Of a stretch of DNA of 64,000 bases, positions 36,996 to 45,914 are shown in pieces. Under the pieces are notes generated by a model. It had not been told where the DNA came from, made no database searches, and saw nothing but the letters and a program-made list of their open reading frames with translations. The DNA comes from Acetobacter fabarum (lineage in GTDB: Bacteria; Pseudomonadota; Alphaproteobacteria; Acetobacterales; Acetobacteraceae), in NCBI RefSeq assembly GCF_011516925.1, contig NZ_WOTG01000002.1, forward strand, positions 434,001-498,000, given 5' to 3'. The position numbers and the translations under genes were made by a program. The first letter of the stretch is position 1. Each line of letters opens with the position of its first letter.

Positions 36996-38102
36996 ATGAG
37001 CAAGACCGAGATTCCAGAAAGTTTTCCTTCCGACCCTAACGAGGTGTTCAACCTCGCCGTGGACGGAATGGGGGGCGATGGGGCTCCAGAAGTGGTTGTT
37101 GCCGGGCTTGCCATTGCTGCCGAACGGCACCGCAATATCAAGGTGCTGCTGATCGGGGATGAGGCGCGCCTGCTGCCTTTGCTGGCGAAGTATCCCAAGG
37201 CTGCGTCCATATGCACGGTGTGGCATACGGATGTGTCTGTTTCTATGGACATGAAGCCAACATCCGCTTTGCGGATGCGTCAGTCCTCCATGCGGCTTGC
37301 CATGGACGCCGTAGCCAGTGGACGTGCCCAGGGGGTTGTGTCCGCCGGGAACAGTGGTGCCATGCTGGCTCTGGCCAAGATTGTGGTCAAAACCCTGCCG
37401 GGTATTTCCCGCCCGGCCATGGCGGCCATCAGTCCCACCATCAAAGGCGACGTGGTCATGCTTGACCTTGGCGCCAACGTTGCGTGCGACTGGCGTAATC
37501 TGGTCGAGTTCGCCGTTATGGGCGAAGCCTTTGCCAAATCTGTTCTGGGGTTGCCCGCACCAACCATTGGCCTGCTCAATATTGGCGCGGAAGAACTCAA
37601 AGGGGACGAAAAACTGCGCGTAGCGGCTGAAACCCTGCGTGAGAGTCCTCTGGCTGCCCAGTTCCACGGTTTTGTGGAAGGGCATGATATTACCGCGGGC
37701 ACCACGGATGTGGTTGTAACTGACGGGTTTACCGGAAATGTTGCGCTTAAAACCGGCGAAGGTGTGCTTAAAATGGCCACCACCCTTTTGCGCCGTGTTT
37801 TCCAGCGTGGGATCATCTCCCGCCTTGGCTACCTGCTTGTTCGCCCCGGTCTGGAGCGGATGAAGGAGTGGCTGGACCCACGCCGTTATAATGGCGCTGT
37901 TTTTGTGGGCCTGAACGGTGTGGTGGTAAAATCCCATGGCGGCACAGATGCCGAGGGCTTTGCCGCCGCAGTCGATGTGGCCATGGATATGGTCACGCAT
38001 GGTTTTAACGAAAGCATTCGTGAGCGTCTTTCTCATATGGGGGCGTTGTTAATGCGCCCGCAGACGGAGGAGGAATGTGAACCAGCCCTCCCGGTGACCT
38101 GA
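36996..38102 (+). CDS. plsX: Phosphate acyltransferase PlsX
   Basis: PlsX (368 residues) converts acyl-ACP and phosphate into acyl-phosphate, the first step towards phosphatidic acid. LAVDGMGGDGAPEVVVAG at the N-terminus, GVVSAGNSGAMLALA, RPAMAAISPT, LDLGANVACD and VVTDGFTGNVALKT are diagnostic. The ATG at 36996 gives the typical length. fabH follows after 72 bp. Confidence 0.97.
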   Translation: MSKTEIPESFPSDPNEVFNLAVDGMGGDGAPEVVVAGLAIAAERHRNIKVLLIGDEARLLPLLAKYPKAASICTVWHTDVSVSMDMKPTSALRMRQSSMRLAMDAVASGRAQGVVSAGNSGAMLALAKIVVKTLPGISRPAMAAISPTIKGDVVMLDLGANVACDWRNLVEFAVMGEAFAKSVLGLPAPTIGLLNIGAEELKGDEKLRVAAETLRESPLAAQFHGFVEGHDITAGTTDVVVTDGFTGNVALKTGEGVLKMATTLLRRVFQRGIISRLGYLLVRPGLERMKEWLDPRRYNGAVFVGLNGVVVKSHGGTDAEGFAAAVDVAMDMVTHGFNESIRERLSHMGALLMRPQTEEECEPALPVT

Positions 38103-38174
38103 GTAAACGGGACGAATGTGTTGCGCGTGTAAGCCTTTGAGCTGCCTGCGCTGGCGGATAATGAAAGAACGGTC

Positions 38175-39143
38175 ATGGCGAAACGTTCGCTTCTGGTAGG
38201 TTTTGGTGGATTTCTGCCAGAAAGAGTTGTCACGAACGAAGAGCTGGCAACCCGGCTTGCGACATCGGATGACTGGATCAGAACCCGCACCGGTATTACC
38301 CGCCGCCATATTGCTGGCCCCGATGACAGCGCAACCAGCATGGGGGCGGAAGCCGCACGCAGGGCGCTGGATTATGCGGGCCTGAGCGCTGATGATATTG
38401 ATGTTGTTCTGGTCGCAACATCCACCCCTGATCAGGCTTTTCCCGCAACGGCAGTTCGGATTCAGGCTGCTTTGGGCATGACCCACGGGTTTGGCTTTGA
38501 CGTTGCAGCAGCCTGTTCCGGTTTTATTTTTGCTCTGGCAACAGCGGATTCCTTTATCCGTTCCGGGCAGGTGCGTAATGCCCTGGTGATCGGGAGCGAG
38601 GTTTATTCCCGTATTGTGGACTGGGAAGACCGCGGTACATGCGTCCTGTTCGGGGATGGTGCCGGGGCTGTTGTCTTGTCTGCATCAGAGAGCGAATCCG
38701 ATGCACGCGGTATTCTGTCCACCCATCTGCATTCCGATGGCACAACAGGCGACCTGCTGTATGTGGATGGCGCCGTGGGGCAGCCCGATAAAACCGGACA
38801 TTTGAAAATGAGCGGGCGTGACGTGTTCCGCCATGCCGTGGCCAAGTTGTCGTCTTCTGTGGATGAAGCGCTGGAAGCCGAAGGGCTGACCTACGCGGAT
38901 GTGGACTGGCTTGTGCCGCATCAGGCCAATATCCGGATTATTGAAGGTGTGGCCAAAAAGCTTGCACTTCCGGCTGATCGCGTAGTTGTGACCGTTGACC
39001 GGCACGCCAATACCTCTGCCGCTTCCATTCCTCTGGCACTGGATGAAGCCGTGCGGGATGGCCGGATTCAAAAAGGTGAACTGGTGCTGATGGAAGCACT
39101 GGGCGGCGGGCTGACATGGGGTTCGGTGCTGGTCCGTCTGTGA
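38175..39143 (+). CDS. fabH: 3-oxoacyl-ACP synthase III
   Basis: FabH (322 residues) condenses acetyl-CoA with malonyl-ACP to start fatty acid synthesis. The catalytic Cys lies in VAAACSGFIFAL, the His in VPHQANIRI and the Asn in DRHANTSAASIP. WIRTRTGITRRHI is the typical N-terminal motif. It continues the plsX-fabH-ihfA-merR block. Confidence 0.97.
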   Translation: MAKRSLLVGFGGFLPERVVTNEELATRLATSDDWIRTRTGITRRHIAGPDDSATSMGAEAARRALDYAGLSADDIDVVLVATSTPDQAFPATAVRIQAALGMTHGFGFDVAAACSGFIFALATADSFIRSGQVRNALVIGSEVYSRIVDWEDRGTCVLFGDGAGAVVLSASESESDARGILSTHLHSDGTTGDLLYVDGAVGQPDKTGHLKMSGRDVFRHAVAKLSSSVDEALEAEGLTYADVDWLVPHQANIRIIEGVAKKLALPADRVVVTVDRHANTSAASIPLALDEAVRDGRIQKGELVLMEALGGGLTWGSVLVRL

Positions 39144-39216
39144 TCGGGTGATAACAGACAAGTGACATCATTGTGAATGAATTGACGCGCCGCACAGGCG
39201 TGTTACCTTTCTGCGC

Positions 39217-39534
39217 ATGGAAACTGTCACACGTGCATCTTTGATAGAGCAGATCTATCAGCAGGTAGGGTTGTCTCGTAAAGAGTCGTCTGTGCTCCTA
39301 GAAGATGTTCTGGAGACAGTCATGCAGGCGCTCGAACGAGGCGAAAGTGTCAAAATCAGCGGTTTTGGCACGTTCTCAGTCCGAAAAAAGGGGCAGCGCT
39401 GCGGGCGTAACCCCAAAACCGGGGAGGAAGTGCCTATTCTTCCCCGCTCCGTTCTGGTGTTCCGTTCCAGCCAGTTGCTGAGGGCGGAAGTCAACCATGA
39501 GGAGGCAGAGCCGGGAGTCGATTATGACGATTGA
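39217..39534 (+). CDS. ihfA: Integration host factor alpha subunit
   Basis: IhfA (105 residues) bends DNA as a heterodimer with IhfB (44.5 kb in this window). [36 protein letters not shown] and the DNA-intercalating arm [13 protein letters not shown] are conserved. Its 3' end overlaps the likely start of the MerR gene by 11 bp. Confidence 0.95.
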   Translation: METVTRASLIEQIYQQVGLSRKESSVLLEDVLETVMQALERGESVKISGFGTFSVRKKGQRCGRNPKTGEEVPILPRSVLVFRSSQLLRAEVNHEEAEPGVDYDD

Positions 39535-40126
39535 TGGCACATTCCCCCACAATGACGCCGCGCCTGACGTGTCTGATGCCGATATGGATGTGTCGGAGTC
39601 GGGTTCTTTCGAAAAAGGCCCTCACGCTTTCCGCACAATTAGTGAAGTGGCGGATGAGCTGCATGTGCCCCAGCATACCCTGCGGTTGTGGGAGACTCAG
39701 TTCCATCAGGTCCGTCCCTTAAAAAGAGGTGGTGGGCGGCGGTATTACAGGCCGGAAGATGTGCTCCTCCTCGCCCGTATTGCGGACCTGCTCTATAATC
39801 AGGGTTATACTGTAAAAGGTGTGCAGCGCCTGTTGCAGGAAGGGGACGCATTACAGACAACCGCCCCCCAGTCCGTGGAAACTGTAAGGCCAGACGAAAA
39901 CAGCGTGGCGGAAGCCGCGCTGGCGGAAGACGCTCAAACACAGGATGCACCATTGGTTGCAGACTACCAGCAGGTAGAAGCCGTTGTGGCCGAACTGCCC
40001 GCAGCGGTAGAGGCAGGGCTGGAACAGGCATTGGTGCAGGTTATGGGGCAAAACGTACGCCTGCGCTCGGATCTGGCCGATGTTCTGGTGGAGCTGGAAG
40101 CCATCCGGCGCAAGATTTTGGTCTGA
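39524..40126 (+). CDS. MerR-family transcriptional regulator
   Basis: The 200-residue protein has a winged helix at about 38-100 ([25 protein letters not shown], then [25 protein letters not shown]). A disordered acidic linker follows, then a C-terminal helix that could dimerise. No metal-binding cysteines are present. The ATG at 39524 follows GGGAG. The same gene follows ihfA in many alphaproteobacteria; its target is unknown. Confidence 0.87.
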   Translation: MTIDGTFPHNDAAPDVSDADMDVSESGSFEKGPHAFRTISEVADELHVPQHTLRLWETQFHQVRPLKRGGGRRYYRPEDVLLLARIADLLYNQGYTVKGVQRLLQEGDALQTTAPQSVETVRPDENSVAEAALAEDAQTQDAPLVADYQQVEAVVAELPAAVEAGLEQALVQVMGQNVRLRSDLADVLVELEAIRRKILV

Positions 40127-40160
40127 TTGAAAAAAAGATAAAAATAACGAGTAGAGTGGG

Positions 40161-40189
40161 TTGTGCTCTTCGCAAGGTATTGCTAAACA
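40161..40189 (+). promoter_or_regulatory. Candidate promoter for tRNA-Pro
   Basis: TTGTGC at 40161-40166 and TAAACA at 40184-40189 have a 17-base spacing. They lie just upstream of the tRNA at 40204. Judged by eye. Confidence 0.45.
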
Positions 40190-40203
40190 CCACTCACACT
40201 TAA

Positions 40204-40277
40204 CGGGCAGTAGCGCAGTCTGGTAGCGCATCAGTCTGGGGGACTGGGGGTCGTGGGTTCGAATCCCGCCTGCCCGA
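40204..40277 (+). tRNA. tRNA-Pro (anticodon GGG)
   Basis: A 74-base cloverleaf has acceptor stem CGGGCAG/CTGCCCG (7 pairs) and discriminator A at 40277. The anticodon arm TCAGT-CTGGGGG-ACTGG gives anticodon GGG, and the T arm contains GTTCGAATC. CCA is not encoded. It reads proline codon CCC and is the type of tRNA whose G37 TrmD methylates. Confidence 0.95.
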
Positions 40278-40338
40278 TATTTTTTCCAAATGAAATTGCT
40301 AAATAACCCCACCCTCGGGGGGAAATGCAAAAGTCTTT

Positions 40339-41457
40339 TCAGACTTCTGCATTGTTTCCGTATGCCCAGCGCTGCCAGATCAGGTTGAGTGCGGCCATTG
40401 CGGCAGGCCCAATAAACAGGCCGATCAGCCCCCACATTTCTGCTCCACCCAGAATACCAAGCAGCACCCACAGGAAGGGGAGCTTTGTTGTGCCGCCAAT
40501 CAGGGTCGGGCGTACAAAGTGGTCAGCCACAAAAATAACCGTGGCCCCAATGCAGAATGTGACAATGGCCGCTACCGACGCGCCTGAAACCAGAATCAGG
40601 AGCGAAACCAACCCAATTGCGATCATGGCGCAAAAAGGGATCATGGCTGCTACGGCAGTAATAACCCCAAACAGGGCGGGGTGTGGTGCATGGGCAAAAA
40701 GATAGACAAGCCCCATGAGCAGGCCTTCACCAATCCCCACCAGAACAAGCCCCTGCACGGAACCATGGATGGAGGCAACAATCTGGCGTGCAATGCTTTC
40801 CCCCCTGCGGCCGAAAGCCCGGCAGGATGCAACGCGGCACTGACGAATGACGGAAACCCCGTCCTTGTACAGAAAAAACAGGGTGAGAATGGAAAAGCAG
40901 AACAGTGTGCCCCTGTGTGCTATCTGGCTGCCAAGGGCACGTGTGACCATGACCCCCTTATTGTCCAGAGCACCCAGCAGGCCGGAAACATCGCGCGGGT
41001 TGGACAGGTGCGTTTCCCACAGATGCGCAATGCTTGCGGCGCCTACGGGTAATTGCTGGATAACATCAGGCACGGGAACGCCAAATTTACGGGCATGATC
41101 CAGCCATTCCAGCGCACTCTGGGCTTCTCCTATGGCTTCAAGCGTGATCAGTGTCAGCGGGATAACAAAGAGCAGCGCCATAACAACCGTAAACAGTAAT
41201 GGTAACAGCGTGCCACGCGCCGCATTGGGCCACATACGGCATGCACGGCTGTAAAGGGGCCATGTGGCAATGGCAAACACGCCGCCCCAGGCCAGGGCGG
41301 GTAGAAAACCTTGTATGGTGTAAAGGGCTACGGCCACAATAAAGAGCGCAAGCAGACTGCGTGCCATTTCCTGTCCCCGCTTGGAGCGCTGGCTGGCCTT
41401 GATAAGGCCGCAACGCTGGTGAGCAGGCACTAACGAAGATGGAGGCGTATTGGGCAT
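40339..41457 (-). CDS. AI-2E/PerM-family permease
   Basis: The 372-residue membrane protein of the AI-2E exporter family (PF01594) has about eight helices. The glycine-rich C-terminal half includes PALFGVITAVAAMIPFCAM and GGTTKLPFLWVLLGILGGAEMWGLIGLFIGP, the family's best conserved segment. Members include the autoinducer exporter TqsA and the Na+/H+ antiporter-like proteins; the substrate here is unknown. The ATG at 41457 is chosen because upstream residues look non-coding. It is divergent from murJ. Confidence 0.85.
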   Translation of the reverse strand: MPNTPPSSLVPAHQRCGLIKASQRSKRGQEMARSLLALFIVAVALYTIQGFLPALAWGGVFAIATWPLYSRACRMWPNAARGTLLPLLFTVVMALLFVIPLTLITLEAIGEAQSALEWLDHARKFGVPVPDVIQQLPVGAASIAHLWETHLSNPRDVSGLLGALDNKGVMVTRALGSQIAHRGTLFCFSILTLFFLYKDGVSVIRQCRVASCRAFGRRGESIARQIVASIHGSVQGLVLVGIGEGLLMGLVYLFAHAPHPALFGVITAVAAMIPFCAMIAIGLVSLLILVSGASVAAIVTFCIGATVIFVADHFVRPTLIGGTTKLPFLWVLLGILGGAEMWGLIGLFIGPAAMAALNLIWQRWAYGNNAEV

Positions 41458-41663
41458 GCGCGAGGTGTCTTTCCAAAAGTTCTGCTTAATACAGGGCGCT
41501 CTTTCCGTGCTGTACACAGCATACTGTGTTGTGGGTGAATAATACAGCGCGCGAGGGGGCACGGAGTATGCACACAGCCCGGAATGGGGCGCATTGGCAG
41601 TATCTTTTTCTGAATTTATCTCTAGTGTTCCGCTGCCTGCCTGCACATTGAAGCGGATACCCC

Positions 41664-43214
41664 ATGCTCAGAAATTTTCTGACGGTTGGTGGCTGGACCA
41701 TGCTCAGCCGCATTCTTGGATTGATACGCGACCAGCTTCTGGCGGCCTTTATGGGGGCCGGGCCGTTACAGGATGCTTATCAGGTTGCGTTTCGCCTGCC
41801 CAACATGTTTCGCCGTCTGTTTGGGGAGGGTGCGTTTAATGCCGCCTTCGTGCCCATGTTCTCGAAAGTTATGGTGCAGGATGGGCGGGACGAAGCACGC
41901 CTGTTCGCCCGCCGTGCGCTTGGGGTTATGTTGGCATGGCTGGTGTTTTTGTGCGTGCTGGGCGAAGTGTTCATGCCGCAGGTGCTGCGCGTGATAGCGC
42001 CGGGTTTCCTGCAAAATGGGGACCGTTATGATCTGGCGGTCAGCCTGAGCCGCATTACCTTTCCCTATCTGGTCATGATTTGCGCTGCAGCATTGCTGGC
42101 TGGGGTGCTGAATGGCCTGCACCGCTTTGGTGTGGCGTCTGCTGCCTATCTGGCGTTCAACGTGGTGGGTATTCTGGCTATTGTTGGGGCTTCTCCCTTT
42201 TTCCCCAGTGTTGCCTATGCTGCGGCATGGGGGGTTACCGCCTCTGGCGTGGTGCAGTTGGGCTTGCTGGCATGGGCGTGCGAAAAAGCCGAGTTCGGGC
42301 TTATGCCGCTATGGCCTCAGTTAACGCCGCGCATCCGTCTTTTGCTGCGCCGCATGGTGCCGGGCCTGATTGGGAGCGGCGTTGGCCAGATCAATTTAAC
42401 GGTGGATACCATTATTGGCACCCTGCTGCCCGCAGGCAGTGTGTCGCTCATGTATTTTGCAGACCGGATCAACCAGTTGCCGCTTGGTGTGCTGGGGGCA
42501 GCCGCCGGAACAACGCTACTGCCCGTGCTCACGAGGCATCTGAGTGCCGGGGATATACAGGGCGCGCACACGGCCCAGAACCGTTCTATTGAATATGTCG
42601 TGCTGCTGACCCTGCCTGCCGTTGCCGGGTTGCTGGTTCTGGCTGGCCCGATCATGATTGTGCTGTTCGGGCATGGCTCTTTTACCGAGCATGATGCGCT
42701 GTTATCCGCCCAGTCCTTACGGGCTTACGCGGTGGGGCTACCCGCTTTTATTCTGGTTAAAGTTCTCTCCCCTGCATTTTTTGCACGGGGCGATACCCGC
42801 ACCCCCGTTTACGTTGGGGTTGGGGTGCTTGTACTCAATTTTATTCTCAACCTGCTGTTTATGAAGCCTCTGGCGCATATGGGGCCGCCGCTGGCCAGTA
42901 GCGTGACCGCCTGCGTGAATGTTGCTTTTCTGGTAGTGCTGCTGCTGCGTAAAAACGCGTTGCTCGTATACGGTTCAACCTTATCCCATATGGGGCGGGT
43001 TGGTGTTGCGGCCCTGCTTATGGGGCTGGGCCTGCTGGGGCTTGAAAGTTTTGTCTCTCTGCCCGCAATTTTTGTGACCCGGGCACTCTGGCTGGTTGGT
43101 ATGGTTGTGGGGGGCGCTGTGTTTTATGCCGCGCTCCTGCATGCTCTTGGTGTGGTTAACCTGTCCGATGTGGTTGTGCGCATACGGGGGCGGCTGCGGC
43201 GCAAGATGGGGTAA
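41664..43214 (+). CDS. murJ: Lipid II flippase MurJ
   Basis: MurJ (516 residues, 14 helices) flips lipid II across the inner membrane for peptidoglycan synthesis. Typical features are GWTMLSRILGLIRDQLLAAFMGAGPLQDAYQVAFRLPNMFRRLFGEGAFN at the start and SPAFFARGDTRTPV in the second half. It stands divergent from the permease gene and 15 bp before the UdgX fusion. Confidence 0.95.
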   Translation: MLRNFLTVGGWTMLSRILGLIRDQLLAAFMGAGPLQDAYQVAFRLPNMFRRLFGEGAFNAAFVPMFSKVMVQDGRDEARLFARRALGVMLAWLVFLCVLGEVFMPQVLRVIAPGFLQNGDRYDLAVSLSRITFPYLVMICAAALLAGVLNGLHRFGVASAAYLAFNVVGILAIVGASPFFPSVAYAAAWGVTASGVVQLGLLAWACEKAEFGLMPLWPQLTPRIRLLLRRMVPGLIGSGVGQINLTVDTIIGTLLPAGSVSLMYFADRINQLPLGVLGAAAGTTLLPVLTRHLSAGDIQGAHTAQNRSIEYVVLLTLPAVAGLLVLAGPIMIVLFGHGSFTEHDALLSAQSLRAYAVGLPAFILVKVLSPAFFARGDTRTPVYVGVGVLVLNFILNLLFMKPLAHMGPPLASSVTACVNVAFLVVLLLRKNALLVYGSTLSHMGRVGVAALLMGLGLLGLESFVSLPAIFVTRALWLVGMVVGGAVFYAALLHALGVVNLSDVVVRIRGRLRRKMG

Positions 43215-43229
43215 GCAGGGGAGTGGCGC

Positions 43230-44504
43230 ATGCCAGAGGTTGTTCTTGCGCATCAGGTCGATTTTGCAACTTGGCGGAAGGCGAGCAGCCATTTTGTGCG
43301 TGCTGGAGTGTTGCCGGAATCCATATTCTGGCAGGTAGCTCAGGCAGGGCAGGGGGCTGCGTGGTCTGCCGAGCCTGCGCAAAACCCACCAGAGCCCCCG
43401 CAAGGCCTTAACCTGTCCCGCCGTTTTGTGGGTGTGCTGGCCCAAGCATTGCAGGCGCATGATCCCGAACGGTTTACAATACTTTACCGTATTGTTTATC
43501 GCCTTGCGTATGCCGGACTGGCATTAACAGATACGACTGACCCGGACCTGCTGTGGCTCCGGCAGGCCTTGGCGGCTGTCAGGGCAGATACGCTGCATTT
43601 TCGTGAAGTTTTTTCCGCGTTTACGGCGCAGGGAACGAGTGACGTACTGCATTGCACGCCAGAGCATTATATTCTGGAAGCCAACTCCCATTACTGCATG
43701 GAGCGGAATGTAAGGCCGTGGCGGGTTGTAGCCCCGTACCGGCGGATGGAATGGGCCGGAGGCATACGCTTTGCTGCGGGAACAGATACGCAGGCGGATG
43801 ATGCCGCAGTGCAATGGCAGGCCGATGGTACAGGCATCTGGCAGGGGTATGGCCTGAGCGTTTTGCCCCCGCAGCGTAAGGATGTGGAAGAAGCTTCCAA
43901 CCTTGCCATGCTGGCAGCCCGTGCAATGGATTGCCGCGCCTGTGCGCTATGGCAGCCTGCTTCCCGCACGGTTTTTGGCGAAGGACCAGAGCATGCCCCC
44001 ATTATGTTTGTGGGGGAACAGCCGGGGGATCAGGAGGACCTGCAGGGACGGCCTTTTGTGGGGCCAGCGGGCCAGCTTCTGGACCGCGCCTTGCAGGATG
44101 CCGGGTTGCACCGTGATCAGATTTACGTGACCAACGCCGTCAAACATTTCCATTTCACGTGGAACGGTACCCGCCGCCTGCATCATAAGCCCGAAGCCGA
44201 GCATGTAGCTGCCTGCCATGAGTGGCTGAATGCGGAGCGCCGGCTTGTTCGCCCGGCATTGCTGGTAATGTTGGGGGCAACGGCCGCGCAGAGCGTGCTG
44301 CAACAACCCGTTACAATTTCCCGCACCCGTTCACGCCTGTTCCCGCTGGAAGATCAGACACAGGGGCTGGTAACGGTTCACCCGTCCTATCTGCTACGGT
44401 TGCGTGATGAGGACAGCAAACAGCGCGAATATGCTCATTTTGTAGAAGATTTGCGACTGGCGGCCGACTATATGAGGCAGCACAGGAACGCAGAAGAAGG
44501 ATAA
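43230..44504 (+). CDS. DUF4130-UdgX fusion, uracil-DNA-binding/glycosylase protein
   Basis: This 424-residue protein has two domains. Residues about 80-190 resemble DUF4130 (FREVFSAFTAQG, then WRVVAPYRRMEWAGG). Residues about 225-415 form a family-4 like uracil-DNA glycosylase of the UdgX type, with Fe-S cysteines C235/C238 and C329 and GEQPGDQEDLQGRPFVGPAG. The loop RRLHHKP has H318 at the position of the UdgX histidine that forms a covalent bond with the DNA. UdgX caps abasic sites after excising uracil. The fusion is a known family architecture; no adjacent radical-SAM partner is present. Confidence 0.85.
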   Translation: MPEVVLAHQVDFATWRKASSHFVRAGVLPESIFWQVAQAGQGAAWSAEPAQNPPEPPQGLNLSRRFVGVLAQALQAHDPERFTILYRIVYRLAYAGLALTDTTDPDLLWLRQALAAVRADTLHFREVFSAFTAQGTSDVLHCTPEHYILEANSHYCMERNVRPWRVVAPYRRMEWAGGIRFAAGTDTQADDAAVQWQADGTGIWQGYGLSVLPPQRKDVEEASNLAMLAARAMDCRACALWQPASRTVFGEGPEHAPIMFVGEQPGDQEDLQGRPFVGPAGQLLDRALQDAGLHRDQIYVTNAVKHFHFTWNGTRRLHHKPEAEHVAACHEWLNAERRLVRPALLVMLGATAAQSVLQQPVTISRTRSRLFPLEDQTQGLVTVHPSYLLRLRDEDSKQREYAHFVEDLRLAADYMRQHRNAEEG

Positions 44505-44516
44505 AAAGGGGAGGGG

Positions 44517-44807
44517 TTAACCCGCATCCGCTTTATTCAGGCGTTGGTGAAGCTCTTTGCCTGTTTTGAAAAAAGGAACCAGCTTTTTGCTGACCTTGAC
44601 CTGTTCCCCGGTCTTGGGGTTGCGGCCCAGGCGTGGCTCCCTTTCCTTGACGGAAAAAGCGCCAAACCCACGCAGCTCAACGCGGTTGCCTGCTGCCAGG
44701 CTGCTTGTAATGCCACCAAAAACCGTATTCACCAGCAGCGTAGCCTCTCTAAGCTGTAGGTGCGGGTTTTTCTCTATAAGAATGGCAATAAGTTCAGACC
44801 GCGTCAT
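44517..44807 (-). CDS. ihfB: Integration host factor beta subunit
   Basis: IhfB (96 residues) partners IhfA. The start [32 protein letters not shown] and the intercalating arm [13 protein letters not shown] distinguish it from HU. ATG 44807 is chosen because the upstream in-frame extension is not conserved-looking. It is 153 bp downstream of mucR in the same direction. Confidence 0.93.
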   Translation of the reverse strand: MTRSELIAILIEKNPHLQLREATLLVNTVFGGITSSLAAGNRVELRGFGAFSVKEREPRLGRNPKTGEQVKVSKKLVPFFKTGKELHQRLNKADAG

Positions 44808-44960
44808 TGAGCCCCCTGCCGAATAGGGTAGAGAATTAAGGTCTGACTGAATCTGTGCCAGACAGATGCAAGCATTCCGTTCTCTATGGCTGAGCGTCAA
44901 GATAAAAAATGCGTGACGGCCAGGGCACAGGGCCAGACCGCCGTAGCATTCGGGATTATC

Positions 44961-45425
44961 TTAGGCGGTTGCTGCCTTTTTACCGCGCTTTGCACGGCCA
45001 GACGTATCGTCTTCATCACCAGCAGCGTGGATTTTGCGGCCAAGGCCGATTTCCCGTGCCAGCGTGGAACGACGTTCTGCATAGTTGGGGGCAACCATGG
45101 GGTAGTCCGCAGGCAGGTTCCAACGTTCACGGTACTGCTCGGGGGACATGCCATATGCGCTCTGAAGATGACGCTTGAGCATCTTCAGCTTTTTGCCGTC
45201 TTCGAGGCAAACGATATAGTCGGGGAAGACCGAGCGTTTGACAGGAACGGCTGGCTGCAGTTTTTCCGGTTCGCTCTGCGGCTGGTCAGCCGTTTTGAGA
45301 GCCTGAAAAACGTCCTTGATCAAAACCGGAATGACAGCAGGGTCCGTCGGGTTGTTGGAGACGTGTGCAGACACGATCTCGGATACAAGATCTAGGAGAG
45401 GCGAATAGTTCTGGATCTCACTCAT
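44961..45425 (-). CDS. MucR/Ros-family transcriptional regulator
   Basis: The 154-residue protein has the Ros/MucR DNA-binding domain: VFPDYIVCLEDGKKLKMLKRHL, YGMSPEQYRERWNLPADYPMVAP and NYAERRSTLAREIGLGR. The zinc-site residues C73, D76 and H86 are present, but the last ligand (H97 of Ros) is Y91 and its neighbour is A90. MucR proteins silence AT-rich genes in alphaproteobacteria, often including their own promoter; an AT-rich region lies just upstream here. ihfB is the next gene. Confidence 0.92.
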   Translation of the reverse strand: MSEIQNYSPLLDLVSEIVSAHVSNNPTDPAVIPVLIKDVFQALKTADQPQSEPEKLQPAVPVKRSVFPDYIVCLEDGKKLKMLKRHLQSAYGMSPEQYRERWNLPADYPMVAPNYAERRSTLAREIGLGRKIHAAGDEDDTSGRAKRGKKAATA

Positions 45426-45851
45426 GACAGGCCTAATTAAAAATTCAGTGTGAATAATAAGAACCATACTCAATTATTTAATCGTTGTGAACTACCAATA
45501 TACAAAAAAGCAAAAATAAGGCCCGTCTGGTATAAAATGTTGGAATGTCCGATTGATTTTTTTAGTATTTGAAGGAATTCGTATAAATTATTCGTAATAT
45601 TTTGTTTAATAATACTCAATGATTATACAGGTGTGCAGAGCGGCTTTGTCCTGTGCTCGGGTTCTGGTGGTTGTCTTGGTATTTTATGAAGTTTGATTGA
45701 TAATATTATAATATTTCTGATAACGACCGCATTCGCAGGATGAGCGGACGGTAGAAAAGACAGTATTCCTATTTAGTATTGTCCTCTTGAGAATAAGGAC
45801 TGCGTTTTTGGAATATCTGCAACGCTTTATAGGCGCGGTTGATTTTGGAAC
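45426..45851. other. AT-rich intergenic region upstream of mucR
   Basis: No credible coding sequence is seen in these 426 bp. The region is far richer in A and T than the rest of the window, with runs such as AATATTATAATATTT around 45700 and T-rich stretches near 45540-45610. GTCCTcttgagaataAGGAC at about 45780-45798 can form a small hairpin. It must carry the mucR promoter and is a plausible MucR or IHF binding region. A small RNA is possible but unsupported. Confidence 0.6.
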
Positions 45852-45900
45852 AAAAAAATCCCGGCTTTCCGTATGGAGGAAAGGCCGGGATTTTTAAAAA
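45852..45900 (-). terminator. Terminator of the LysR-family gene
   Basis: A long hairpin, AAATCCCGGC-TTTCC / GGAAA-GGCCGGGATTT with one unpaired base, is flanked by T5 on the plus side and T7 on the minus side. It begins 15 bp after the LysR stop and probably works in both directions. Confidence 0.85.
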
Positions 45901-45914
45901 CCGCGTATTCAGTC

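Noticed and set aside
40326-40349. Hairpin GCAAAAGTCT / AGACTTCTGC at the end of the permease gene.
   Set aside because: The stem is imperfect and no T-run follows on either strand, so I do not call it a terminator.
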